Source of the DNA: Kiritimatiellia bacterium
GTDB lineage: Bacteria; Verrucomicrobiota; Kiritimatiellia; JAQICX01
Direction: 5' to 3'
Assembly (NCBI GenBank): GCA_027858345.1
Contig: JAQICX010000032.1
Coordinates: 1-49,274, forward strand
DNA: 49,274 bases
A program made the position numbers and the translations under genes. The notes beneath the pieces were generated by a model, which saw only the letters and a program-made list of their open reading frames with translations, did not search any database and had not been told where the DNA came from. Below are positions 24,734-32,843 of this stretch, piece after piece (the first letter of the stretch is position 1; the number at the start of each line of letters is the position of its first letter).

Positions 24734-24825
24734 CGGCGGTCAACGACCGCCGCTACAGTATGAAACGTGCAGTTTAACGGTTGATTGCAAAATTTAACAT
24801 CTGTAGCACCGGTCGTTGACCGATG
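24734..24825. repeat. inverted pair of a GGTCGTTGACC repeat (third copy at 28674-28698)
   Basis: 24734-24758 is the reverse complement form (CGGCGGTC-AAC-GACCGCCG then CTACAG) and 24801-24825 the forward form (CTGTAGCACCGGTCGTTGACC). A third copy, forward, lies after smc at 28674-28698. The 42-bp centre between the pair holds no recognisable gene. Confidence 0.85.
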
Positions 24826-24954
24826 AATATGCCGTCATGCAATGACTCAACCGAAAAATTGAGGTATTAATAGTAGATTCAATCTTGTAACTTGACCTTG
24901 TTAAGATTTTTGTGTTACAATCCGGAATAATTTTTAGAAAAAGTGGAGTATCAG

Positions 24955-27900
24955 GTGTATTTAAAGAGTATAGATGTAATTGGATTTAAAAGTTTTGCAG
25001 ACAAAACACATATGGAGTTTGAGAATGGCATGACTGCTATTGTTGGACCAAATGGATGTGGTAAAAGTAATATATCTGATGCTATTCGTTGGGTGCTTGG
25101 CGAGCAGCGAGCTGGTGCACTGCGTGGAAAAAACATGGTGGATTGCATCTTCACAGGCACCGACTCTCGAAAACCACTTGGTATGGCTGAGGTTTCCATA
25201 ACCTTTGCAGATTGTGAGGGACTTCTAGATATTGAGTATAATGAAGTTACCGTTTCAAGGAGAATCTTTCGCTCAGGAGAGAGCCAGTATTACATCAACA
25301 AAACCCAATCGCGTCTAAAAGATATTCAACGACTTTTTATGGGTACCGGTATTGGTACATCTTCATACTCTTTCATGGAACAGGGAAAGATTGATCAGAT
25401 TCTTAGTTCTCGTGCCGAGGACAGACGTCTTGTGTTTGAAGAAGCAAGTGGAATCACAAAGTATAAGTCGGATAAAAAAGAGGCAATGCGTAAGCTTGCC
25501 CAGACCGATGCAAACCTTTTGAGACTTACAGATGTTATTGGTGAAGTGAGACGTCAAATTGGTTCCTTGCAACGCCAAGCTGGTAAAGCTCGAAAATATA
25601 AGCAAATTCGCGATGAACTCAAGGTCATGGATATCTATGTTTCAAAAATTCGTATTAAAGAGCTGAATGACAAGCTTGAAGGCTACGAACAACAAAAATC
25701 CATGCTTCTAAAAACGGTAAAAGCTGGTGAACAAGAACTTTCCGGACTTGAAGAGCAGTTAGCTGTTTTGAGAGAAGAGCTCGCTGTTAAGAATAATGCA
25801 ATCAATGCAGTTCTTGAAGATTGTGTGCAGGCTAGAAGTGACTATGAGCATACCTGTGAGATTATCAGTATCAATGAACAGCGAGTTGCTGAATACAAAT
25901 TGATGATGGCTAGAGACGTTGAAGAAATTGATAGCCAGAAACTTCAGTTGCAGACTAAACAGGCTCTGATTATGGCAATGAAGGATGAGATTGAGAAATC
26001 CGCTGAGGCTAAAAAAGTTGCAGAGGAAGCGCTGAATGTTGTAAATGCCAAATTCTATCAGCACAAAGAACAGATTGATGGAACACGTTCGCAAATTCAT
26101 AAGCTTCGTCAGGAAGTTGTTGAACTCGAAAATATGATCACTCGAACACAAAATCAACTTGTTGAAATTGATAGTCGTGAACGCGAAATGATTATCAAAC
26201 GAGAAAGACTCCTTGCCGACCATAAACAGCTTGAAAGAAATAAAGAACAATTTGCGCAGAGAATTGAGATATTGACTAAAGAGGTTGTAAGTCTTGAACA
26301 GGAAAGTCTTGTTGCTAAGAATAGCTTAAGTGATATCGATGCCAATATGGATGAGAAAAGAGAAGAAATATCTCTGCTTACTGGAGAAATCTCAGCACTG
26401 AATTCAAGCCTTGCGGGCAAGCAGGCAAAGTTAGATGTTTTGGTTGAAAGTGAGAAGAACAACGAAGGTGTTTCAAATGGTGTAAAAGATATTCTTGATG
26501 CCAAAAATCCACTAGGGATAAACACTGATGATGTTTTTGGAACAATTGCATCTCATATGAAAATTGAACCCAAGTATGTGCGAGCCACTGAAATTGCAAT
26601 AAACAACTGGATTGATGCTGTTGTTGTAAAAGATTTTTCCGCAGGTAAAAATGTTCTTAATGCTCTCCTTTCCTCAAAGTCAGGCTCTGCAAAACTTCTG
26701 GTTAATGACTCATCAGAAACAAAGAAGATTGATTATTCTGGAGAGTTACTTTTATCTCACATAAAGGTTGAAGAACGTTTTAAAGGACTTTTGAATAGGA
26801 TTCTAAACAATGTATATGTTGTAGATAGTGTCTCTGATTTGCCTGACCAATTTGTAGCTGGGGTAAAAATTGTTACCAATGATGGCATTTTGGTTTCAGA
26901 TAAGGGGCTGGAATTTATTGTTCCAAACGAGGACAAATCAGGGAATCCACTTCTAAGAAAAAGCATCATCGAACAACTTGAAAACGAGAAAACTGATATA
27001 AAACTGACAATTGCAGATAAACAGGCGACTCTTGATGCTCTCAAACAAGAGCTTCTCGTTTTAAGTGGTCGAGTTGCCGAGTGCAAAGACAACTTGCAGG
27101 AAGTTCGTCGTGACCATGCAATAAAACTTGGTGCAAAACAATCTCAGGAAAATGAGTATAAGGAAGTTTCCAGAAAGCTTGAACTTGTTATTGCTGAACT
27201 GGAAGAAGTTACCGAAGAAACAACTTCGGACGATGAAAAGCGTGAACTTTCTGCAAAGAAAACAGAATTTGCAGATCGCAAAGAGAGAGCAACGCAGCAA
27301 ATTTCAGAATTAACCCACGAGCTGCAGACATGTGAAATTAGATTTTCAGAAATGCAGACAGAGGTTACGGAGCATAGAATTTCATTTGCTCAGGCAAGAC
27401 AGAATGCAGACCATTTAGTTGTGCAGCACAACTCGCTTCTTGAAAACGTCAAAGAAATTAGTAAGTCCATCTCGACAAAGTCAGAAGGTATACTATCTCA
27501 TGAAGCAAACATCACACGTAGAGAGTCTGAAAATGAGCAGGCAAAAGAAAAAACAATTGTGCTGCAGACATCTTTAAACACCCTGATGGAAAAATCAGAG
27601 GCATATAAGAATGATAGAGATGAAACCAACAAACACCTTTTAGAAACCGACTCTCTTCTTACTGTAAAACGTAATCAACTTGATACCCTTAAAGCTGAAA
27701 AATCATCAGTTGACCTTAAACAGTCTGAAATCAACATGCATAGAGAGCATTTGATAGAACGTGTTACTGCTGATTACTCAATGACATTGTATGAAGTTGT
27801 TGAAATGCCGGATCCTGAATGGGATGGTGGTGAAGCTCCTGAATTTGAAACAATTAAAGTTGAGGTTGCAGAACTCAAACGCAAGCTTGAAGCAATGGGA

Positions 27901-28509
27901 CCTGTTAATCTTGTTGCGATTGAGGAACATCAGCAGCTTGAAGAGCGATACACTTTTCTTGTTGAGCAGGAAGAAGATCTTGTCAACAGCAAAAACCAGC
28001 TTGAAGATATGATTCGTAAGATTAATGTCACAACAACAGAAATGTTTAAGAAAACATTTGATCAGATTAATCTTAATTTTGAAGAGATGTATAAAATACT
28101 TTTCAATGGTGGTACAGCCAAACTTGTTATGGTCAACGATGAAGATATCCTCGAATGTGGAATTGATATCATTGCCAGACCTCCAGGAAAAAGATTACAG
28201 AATATATCCTTACTGTCAGGTGGAGAAAAAACAATGACAGCTGTTGCTCTTATGTTTGCCATCTACATGATTAAACCAAGTCCTTTCTGTCTGCTGGACG
28301 AATTGGATGCTGCTCTTGACGATGCGAATATTGGTCGTTTCGTTGGCATCCTATCTCGATTTGTTGAAAAATCACAGTTTGTGATTATCACACATAACAG
28401 ACAGACAATGGCTGCTTCTACTGCCCTTTACGGTGTGACAATGCCTGAAAAAGGCGTCTCGTCAATCATCTCCATGCGCTTCAACGAAGCCGAAAAATAT
28501 TCTCAATAA
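24955..28509 (+). CDS. smc: chromosome segregation protein SMC
   Basis: A 1184-aa SMC ATPase of condensin that organises and segregates the chromosome. The N-terminal head starts MYLKSIDVIGFKSFADKT with Walker A GPNGCGKS at 31-38. Long coiled coils (about 165-500 and 670-1010) flank a hinge around 505-665. The C-terminal head has the LSGGEK signature and Walker B CLLDELDAALDDAN. I choose GTG 24955 because GGAG lies 6 nt upstream and the protein then begins as SMC proteins do; an upstream GTG at 24943 would add four residues. No scpA or scpB is in the window. Confidence 0.97.
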   Translation: MYLKSIDVIGFKSFADKTHMEFENGMTAIVGPNGCGKSNISDAIRWVLGEQRAGALRGKNMVDCIFTGTDSRKPLGMAEVSITFADCEGLLDIEYNEVTVSRRIFRSGESQYYINKTQSRLKDIQRLFMGTGIGTSSYSFMEQGKIDQILSSRAEDRRLVFEEASGITKYKSDKKEAMRKLAQTDANLLRLTDVIGEVRRQIGSLQRQAGKARKYKQIRDELKVMDIYVSKIRIKELNDKLEGYEQQKSMLLKTVKAGEQELSGLEEQLAVLREELAVKNNAINAVLEDCVQARSDYEHTCEIISINEQRVAEYKLMMARDVEEIDSQKLQLQTKQALIMAMKDEIEKSAEAKKVAEEALNVVNAKFYQHKEQIDGTRSQIHKLRQEVVELENMITRTQNQLVEIDSREREMIIKRERLLADHKQLERNKEQFAQRIEILTKEVVSLEQESLVAKNSLSDIDANMDEKREEISLLTGEISALNSSLAGKQAKLDVLVESEKNNEGVSNGVKDILDAKNPLGINTDDVFGTIASHMKIEPKYVRATEIAINNWIDAVVVKDFSAGKNVLNALLSSKSGSAKLLVNDSSETKKIDYSGELLLSHIKVEERFKGLLNRILNNVYVVDSVSDLPDQFVAGVKIVTNDGILVSDKGLEFIVPNEDKSGNPLLRKSIIEQLENEKTDIKLTIADKQATLDALKQELLVLSGRVAECKDNLQEVRRDHAIKLGAKQSQENEYKEVSRKLELVIAELEEVTEETTSDDEKRELSAKKTEFADRKERATQQISELTHELQTCEIRFSEMQTEVTEHRISFAQARQNADHLVVQHNSLLENVKEISKSISTKSEGILSHEANITRRESENEQAKEKTIVLQTSLNTLMEKSEAYKNDRDETNKHLLETDSLLTVKRNQLDTLKAEKSSVDLKQSEINMHREHLIERVTADYSMTLYEVVEMPDPEWDGGEAPEFETIKVEVAELKRKLEAMGPVNLVAIEEHQQLEERYTFLVEQEEDLVNSKNQLEDMIRKINVTTTEMFKKTFDQINLNFEEMYKILFNGGTAKLVMVNDEDILECGIDIIARPPGKRLQNISLLSGGEKTMTAVALMFAIYMIKPSPFCLLDELDAALDDANIGRFVGILSRFVEKSQFVIITHNRQTMAASTALYGVTMPEKGVSSIISMRFNEAEKYSQ

Positions 28510-28516
28510 TTGATTA

Positions 28517-28548
28517 GTTAGATAGTTGGTTCGTTAGTCAGTCAGATT
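28517..28548. repeat. four tandem octamers after the smc stop
   Basis: Units GTTAGATA, GTTGGTTC, GTTAGTCA, GTCAGATT begin 8 nt after the smc stop. The same octamer family fills the 23S-5S spacer (319-382). Confidence 0.8.
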
Positions 28549-28673
28549 GGTTGTGTTTAAGCCATTCTTAAATATGGAGCGACAAACCGCAGGTATTAAT
28601 AAAAAATGGTTAGCACTCTGTATGATTGAATGTTACTAGCACCGTTGTCACTATGATTTGCAGGCACAACAAC

Positions 28674-28775
28674 CTGTAGTGGCGGTCGTTGACCGACGGA
28701 AATACAGGGCTGAAAGCCCGTAATATCACAGCCTAGGGCAACGCCCTAGGATAATACAAAGAGCAAAGCTCTTTG
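28674..28775. repeat. array of four perfect triloop palindromes
   Basis: In order: CGGTC-GTT-GACCG (28683-28695), GGGCT-GAA-AGCCC (28707-28719), CCTAGGGC-AAC-GCCCTAGG (28732-28750), CAAAGAGC-AAA-GCTCTTTG (28757-28775). Each has a 3-nt loop, and spacers are 6-12 nt. The AAAGAGC stem recurs at 42325-42341 with loop TTT. Confidence 0.9.
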
Positions 28776-28919
28776 CCTGCTCACAGCAGTGTCTTTGCTG
28801 GAAACTAATCTGTATAGGGATTAAAAAAAACATGGGAATAAGACAAGGTGCCCTATATGTCGTTGGTTTGCAACATGATGGATTAGAAAAATAGTGTATA
28901 GCCCCAAAAGGAATATAAT

Positions 28920-30329
28920 ATGAGTGAAGATTATAAAGTTGATGTGGAACAATATATAAAGGATCAAAAGCAGTCGCTAATTATAATATATATATCTATG
29001 GCTCTTGTTTTTCTTTTTCTAGCAATTGTTTATTTGTGTGAAGCCTCTAGTTTATACTTTGATTCTATGGCAATGTTTTCATCTCCTCAATGTTCTGATT
29101 TTGCTGTTTTCTTTGGCTTTCTTGGAGTTTTTTCTGTTTTACTCGCTATCTTATCGTATGTAAGTTCTGTGTTAGTTAGGAAAGATAGGTATGCATCTTT
29201 GTGTATCATAACTAGTCGGCTTACCTGTTTGTTTTTTCCTGTTGGAACAGTGTTGGGTTGTTTTGCATTAAATTTATTGAGACGTATAAGTAGAATTAAA
29301 GCGGGAAAGACTATTAGTAAGGAAAAATCACCAGCTGTTATACTAAAAAGATTATCTAATGCATGTTTCATATTTGCGTTACTTGAGTTGATATCTATTG
29401 TTGTAGCAGTTCTTATCACATACAATAAATTTTTCACACTTATATCCTATGATCTAGTAAGTGTCACTATGCACTTTTATAGTCCAGCACTTAGCATCAT
29501 GACTTTTATGCTATTAATTCATTTACTAATTTTTATGGGTTCTATTTGGATTGGCATTAGTATAAGGAAGCATCAACTTTATAAGCTGTCTCTAATCTTT
29601 TCTGTATTAATTTTTGTGTTTGCATATCCACTTGGCGCTATCTTGGGTGTCCTCATTTTTGTCTTTTTAAAAATAGCTGACATCAAAAATGTCTTTGTTG
29701 AAAATGAGTTGCCGGATAAGGTATTAAAAAGAATAAACAACTTGTTTTATATAATATTGTCTTTGTGTCTTCTTATTGTTGTAAGTGTACTCGTTAAACC
29801 TGCTGTAAAACAAATCTTTCTTGAAAAACCAGTAATTGAAGTTCCTTCAAGGTATGCATATCTTTCTAGATTCTCTGACTCTGATATAATAACAAGACTA
29901 AATGTCAAAAACGGTAAGAGTTATCGTTCCGAGATCTATCGTCGTGAAAATAAAGGCATCATTGCTGCAAGCAGTTGTAATACTTCTACAAATAAGGTGA
30001 GAGAAGATTTTATCACCTATACATTTCGTGGTGCAAAAGGTAAATATCTTGGAAAAGAAAAGTTTAATAATCAGATGTGCTTTAAATTTATAGATTATGA
30101 TGGATCCCCCGTTTTGCTTACCTACTTTGATTGTGAATCAAAATCGCTGGTTGCACAATTTACAGGAGATAAAATAAAAGATGTCGGTTGGATTAGAAAT
30201 GAAGATGCATATTTATATTATCCAGTTGAACTTACTGAAAAGCAGTGGAATACCGTTGGGACAGATACCAATTCCTGGTTCAAGACTTATCCTGAAATTC
30301 TAGAACAATGGGATAATAAGCAACATTAA
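28920..30329 (+). CDS. polytopic membrane protein, paralog A of a tandem pair
   Basis: I do not recognise the family. The 469-aa protein opens with a hydrophilic tail MSEDYKVDVEQYIKD, then about seven membrane helices (17-40, 61-86, 98-118, 144-168, 186-214, 224-250, 273-295), then a soluble C-terminal domain (about 300-469) ending in a conserved tail with GTDTNSW and ILEQWD. A TM module appears twice: FFPVGTVLGCFALNLLRR at 105-122 and YPLGAILGVLIFVFLK at 236-251. The next gene is a paralog with the same N- and C-terminal tags. It has a strong AAGGAA ribosome site 6 nt before ATG. Confidence 0.75.
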   Translation: MSEDYKVDVEQYIKDQKQSLIIIYISMALVFLFLAIVYLCEASSLYFDSMAMFSSPQCSDFAVFFGFLGVFSVLLAILSYVSSVLVRKDRYASLCIITSRLTCLFFPVGTVLGCFALNLLRRISRIKAGKTISKEKSPAVILKRLSNACFIFALLELISIVVAVLITYNKFFTLISYDLVSVTMHFYSPALSIMTFMLLIHLLIFMGSIWIGISIRKHQLYKLSLIFSVLIFVFAYPLGAILGVLIFVFLKIADIKNVFVENELPDKVLKRINNLFYIILSLCLLIVVSVLVKPAVKQIFLEKPVIEVPSRYAYLSRFSDSDIITRLNVKNGKSYRSEIYRRENKGIIAASSCNTSTNKVREDFITYTFRGAKGKYLGKEKFNNQMCFKFIDYDGSPVLLTYFDCESKSLVAQFTGDKIKDVGWIRNEDAYLYYPVELTEKQWNTVGTDTNSWFKTYPEILEQWDNKQH

Positions 30330-30426
30330 CAACTCTTTCTGTGTACTGTATACTATTAACAGTACACTTCTTTCGGAAAAAGAATAGAACTTTTGATAGA
30401 ATCTTAAATTAACAAAGGAATATAAC

Positions 30427-31827
30427 ATGAGTGAAGATTATAAAGTTGATGTGGAACAATATATTAAAGATGCAGGTAAGTTTTTATCAACAATATATTG
30501 GGGAATGGCAATACTATCTGTTGTCATGTCTAGCTTGTTGCTTTGGGCTTATAATTTAGAAAAGTTTATTGATTTAAGTGTGTGTATTGCATTTTGTATA
30601 TTCTGTTTAGTTTATGCTGTTATAGCTTTGTTATCTTTGTCTCTTGTTAAAAAATGTTGTTATAAAAGTGCCATTGTATGTTCTGTTATTGTGTGTCTTT
30701 TCTTTCCTGTTGGTACAGTACTAGGTTGTTTTGCGATTTCAACACTGAAAAAATTAAGGAAATTTCAGAAAGGTGTTGAAGTTTCTCGATTAACCGTGTC
30801 TCCTGAGAAGAAACTTAAAAGATTGTCTATAGTTTATTATATTTTGGGTGCTTATGCTGTTGTAGCTTCTATACTTGTAGCTTTAAAACTTCATGTACTT
30901 TTTACAAATCTTGATAATTATAATGGAATGGATTTCACCGGGATTCACTATAATCCTTTGATAATTTTTGCACTAGTCATTTTGTTCTTTGGTGTGCTGT
31001 TTGTTTTGCCTTTCGGATCTATTTATACAGGTCGTTGCTTATGGTGCTTTAGAAACAAGAAATTCTGTTCGGTATGGGCTGTTATTGTTTGTATTGTTTA
31101 TTTTCCTATTGGAATGGTAGTACTTGGAGTGCTTACACTTGGTGTTTTCAGAACAGCTGGTGTAAAAGCATTGTTTGAAATGAATAAACAAGCAGCTGAA
31201 ATTCTTCAGCTACGTTGGAAAAAGCGGAAAAAAGTTTTGATAACATGTTGCATTGGTGTAGTGCTTGTTGGCGGCTTTTTCGTGATGAAGAGAGTTTTCA
31301 GGGTCGAACCTGAGTTGGTTGTTCCTAAAAAAATTGCACACTTACACAAAGACTCTGATTATTTGAACACAGGGAATAAAAGTATTTTCTTTTTTGCTTG
31401 TAATGATGGATATCATAGATTTGAAATCTATAGACCTGATGAGACAAATATGTATCGAGTGGTAAGTTGTGGGGAGAACACAAATAACTTTTTTAAGGCA
31501 GGAATGCCTATCTTAGCTTATGAGGAGCCAGGTGAATATTTAGGTAAAGCTAAGTGTCGAGGAGTGATGTGCTATAAATTTAGAACAGGATTTCTTCATA
31601 CAATTATAGAATATTATTATAATGTAGATGACAAGTTGTTAATTAGAGAAGTTTGGGGTGATAATTTTAAAATTGGGTGGCTTGAGCATGAACCATCTGA
31701 AGATTATTATTATATTGATTTGACAGAGAAACAGTGGGCAACCGTTGGGACAGATACTAATTCTTGGCTGAAAGCTTATCCTAAAATTCTCGAGCAATGG
31801 GATGTGAGGGAGAAAGCTACGGATTAG
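30427..31827 (+). CDS. polytopic membrane protein, paralog B of a tandem pair
   Basis: A 466-aa paralog of the preceding gene. The first 15 residues are identical and almost identical in DNA. The duplicated TM module is at FFPVGTVLGCFAISTLKK (92-109) and YFPIGMVVLGVLTLGVFR (225-242). The soluble C-terminal domain (about 296-466) shares the pattern RxEIYRxxxxxxxxxxSC and the tail EKQWATVGTDTNSWLKAYP. The middle has diverged strongly, so the duplication is old while the two ends are held constant. It has its own AAAGGAA ribosome site; the 97-bp gap to A allows co-transcription. Confidence 0.75.
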   Translation: MSEDYKVDVEQYIKDAGKFLSTIYWGMAILSVVMSSLLLWAYNLEKFIDLSVCIAFCIFCLVYAVIALLSLSLVKKCCYKSAIVCSVIVCLFFPVGTVLGCFAISTLKKLRKFQKGVEVSRLTVSPEKKLKRLSIVYYILGAYAVVASILVALKLHVLFTNLDNYNGMDFTGIHYNPLIIFALVILFFGVLFVLPFGSIYTGRCLWCFRNKKFCSVWAVIVCIVYFPIGMVVLGVLTLGVFRTAGVKALFEMNKQAAEILQLRWKKRKKVLITCCIGVVLVGGFFVMKRVFRVEPELVVPKKIAHLHKDSDYLNTGNKSIFFFACNDGYHRFEIYRPDETNMYRVVSCGENTNNFFKAGMPILAYEEPGEYLGKAKCRGVMCYKFRTGFLHTIIEYYYNVDDKLLIREVWGDNFKIGWLEHEPSEDYYYIDLTEKQWATVGTDTNSWLKAYPKILEQWDVREKATD

Positions 31828-31878
31828 AAATCCGAGGGGCGATGCCGGCGCAGAAGGAGCCGCAGAAAGGAAGAGAAG

Positions 31879-32838
31879 GTGGCAAGAGAGGCAAAATATA
31901 ATCCGGAAATTCATCATAGACGGTCAATTCGTTTGAAGGGGCATGATTATTCTGGTGGCGGGTTGTATTTTGTGACGATTTGTGCACATCGGGAATTTTG
32001 CGCATGGGCAGGAGTAAGTCCGTTTGGCGTAGGGGCAAGGCCTGCCTTGCCCAATGATAAGAGGGCGAGGCAGGCCTCGCCCGTACGGAAGATCATCGAG
32101 GAGAGGATGCGGATAACCGCGGAAAAAGAGCCATGCATGCATTGGGAGGAAACGGTTGTTATGCCAGATCATTTTCACGCATTGGTTTGCATTGAGGGTG
32201 GTGGAAATTCTCTTGGTAATGTGATTGGTGGTTTTAAATCCGCAGTGACACGGGAAGTCCATAGACGTGTGCATTCTATTCCAGCTAACATTCGAATTTG
32301 GCATAGAAATTATTATGAGATGATTGTGCGTAGTAGGGAAGAGCAGGAGAATATAGCCAATTATATTCAGATGAATCCGTGGAAGTGTGTGATGGACTTT
32401 GGAAATGGATTAAAGGGAATGGGGAATCCGACATTGTGGAATAAAGAAAAGGTTGGAGTTCTTTGTTCACGTGGTGCACCTAAGCCAAAAAATATTCCCA
32501 ATGCAGAAGTTTATTTGGGTGGTTTTCATTCGCCTATGGAAAAGCAGATTCTTGAAAAATTGTTGGAATTGAAAAAATCGGTGATTTATTGTCCTGCGTG
32601 GAGATTGGATAATGTCGTAGGGGAAACTGCCTTGCCCAATACTGAAAGGGCGAGGCAGGCCTCGCCCGTACGGGAAGCATTGGAGGAAAATCGGATGTTG
32701 ATTCTGGAAATGCAGAATCAGGATGGAAATCTGGCGGCTGCGGAGCAAAGAAATCGTTTTGTTATTGAGAAATCTGATAATTTATGGGTTCCTTTTGTTA
32801 AAAAAGGAGGGATGTTAGAGCGTTTGTTGAATGTGTAG
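31879..32838 (+). CDS. REP-associated tyrosine transposase (RAYT) with C-terminal SLOG-like domain
   Basis: A 319-aa protein. Residues 1-170 are a Y1 HUH transposase of the RAYT type: HDYSGGGLYFVTICAH, VVMPDHFHALV with the HxH at 98-100, and IANYIQMNP with the likely catalytic Tyr162. Residues about 180-319 are not part of a standard RAYT: VLCSRGAPKP, YLGGFHSPMEKQILEKLL, VIYCPAW, EENRMLILEM, AAAEQRNRFVI and LWVPFVKKGGMLERLL, a pattern like the SLOG/DprA nucleotide-binding fold. Two copies of one palindromic element are inserted in frame (residues about 52-70 and the loop after the CPAWRLDN block). Start is GTG 31879 with GGAAGAG upstream. RAYTs process REP palindromes, which abound here. hemW follows after 5 bp. 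Confidence 0.85.
   Translation: MAREAKYNPEIHHRRSIRLKGHDYSGGGLYFVTICAHREFCAWAGVSPFGVGARPALPNDKRARQASPVRKIIEERMRITAEKEPCMHWEETVVMPDHFHALVCIEGGGNSLGNVIGGFKSAVTREVHRRVHSIPANIRIWHRNYYEMIVRSREEQENIANYIQMNPWKCVMDFGNGLKGMGNPTLWNKEKVGVLCSRGAPKPKNIPNAEVYLGGFHSPMEKQILEKLLELKKSVIYCPAWRLDNVVGETALPNTERARQASPVREALEENRMLILEMQNQDGNLAAAEQRNRFVIEKSDNLWVPFVKKGGMLERLLNV
32028..32088 (+). repeat. protein-coding palindromic element, copy 1 (inside RAYT gene)
   Basis: The element is two hairpins in a row: GGGCAAGGC-CT-GCCTTGCCC (32033-32052) and GGGCGAGGC-AG-GCCTCGCCC (32063-32082), flanked by CGTAG and GTACGG. The two hairpins are also near-complementary to each other. It is read through in frame as PALPNDKRARQASPVR and lies in the loop after the CAHREF strand of the transposase domain. 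Confidence 0.9.
32616..32673 (+). repeat. protein-coding palindromic element, copy 2 (inside RAYT gene)
   Basis: The same element as 32028-32088, 3 nt shorter and with its first hairpin decayed (GGGAAACTGCC in place of GGGCAAGGCCTGCC). It is read in the same frame as ALPNTERARQASPVR, between the CPAWRLDN strand and the EENRM helix of the C-terminal domain. Confidence 0.9.
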
Positions 32839-32843
32839 GGAAA

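Larger units (their letters stand above)
23877..24954. other. 1.1-kb repeat-rich region without a gene
   Basis: I find no credible gene; the frames present are composed of repeats. It contains two direct copies of GACCGTGTCCTGCATA-CGAAGC (24071-24093, 24265-24287) and an inverted fragment (24347-24363), three triloop hairpins (24131-24145, 24145-24159, 24171-24185), a 38-bp block repeated exactly at 42360-42397, and an inverted pair at 24734-24825. The last 100 bp before smc are AT-rich and probably hold its promoter. Confidence 0.75.
28510..28919. other. 410-bp intergenic repeat array after smc
   Basis: No gene is seen. It holds octamer repeats just after the smc stop (28517-28548) and a run of hairpins (28674-28775). 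The last 40 bp contain the ribosome site of the next gene. Confidence 0.7.

Noticed and set aside
25759-26250. 163-aa minus-strand open frame
   Set aside because: It is a shadow of the smc coiled-coil region.
31879-32838. Complete IS200/IS605 insertion sequence
   Set aside because: The transposase is of the RAYT type; no TnpB, no clear terminal hairpin pair and no IS boundaries flank it.
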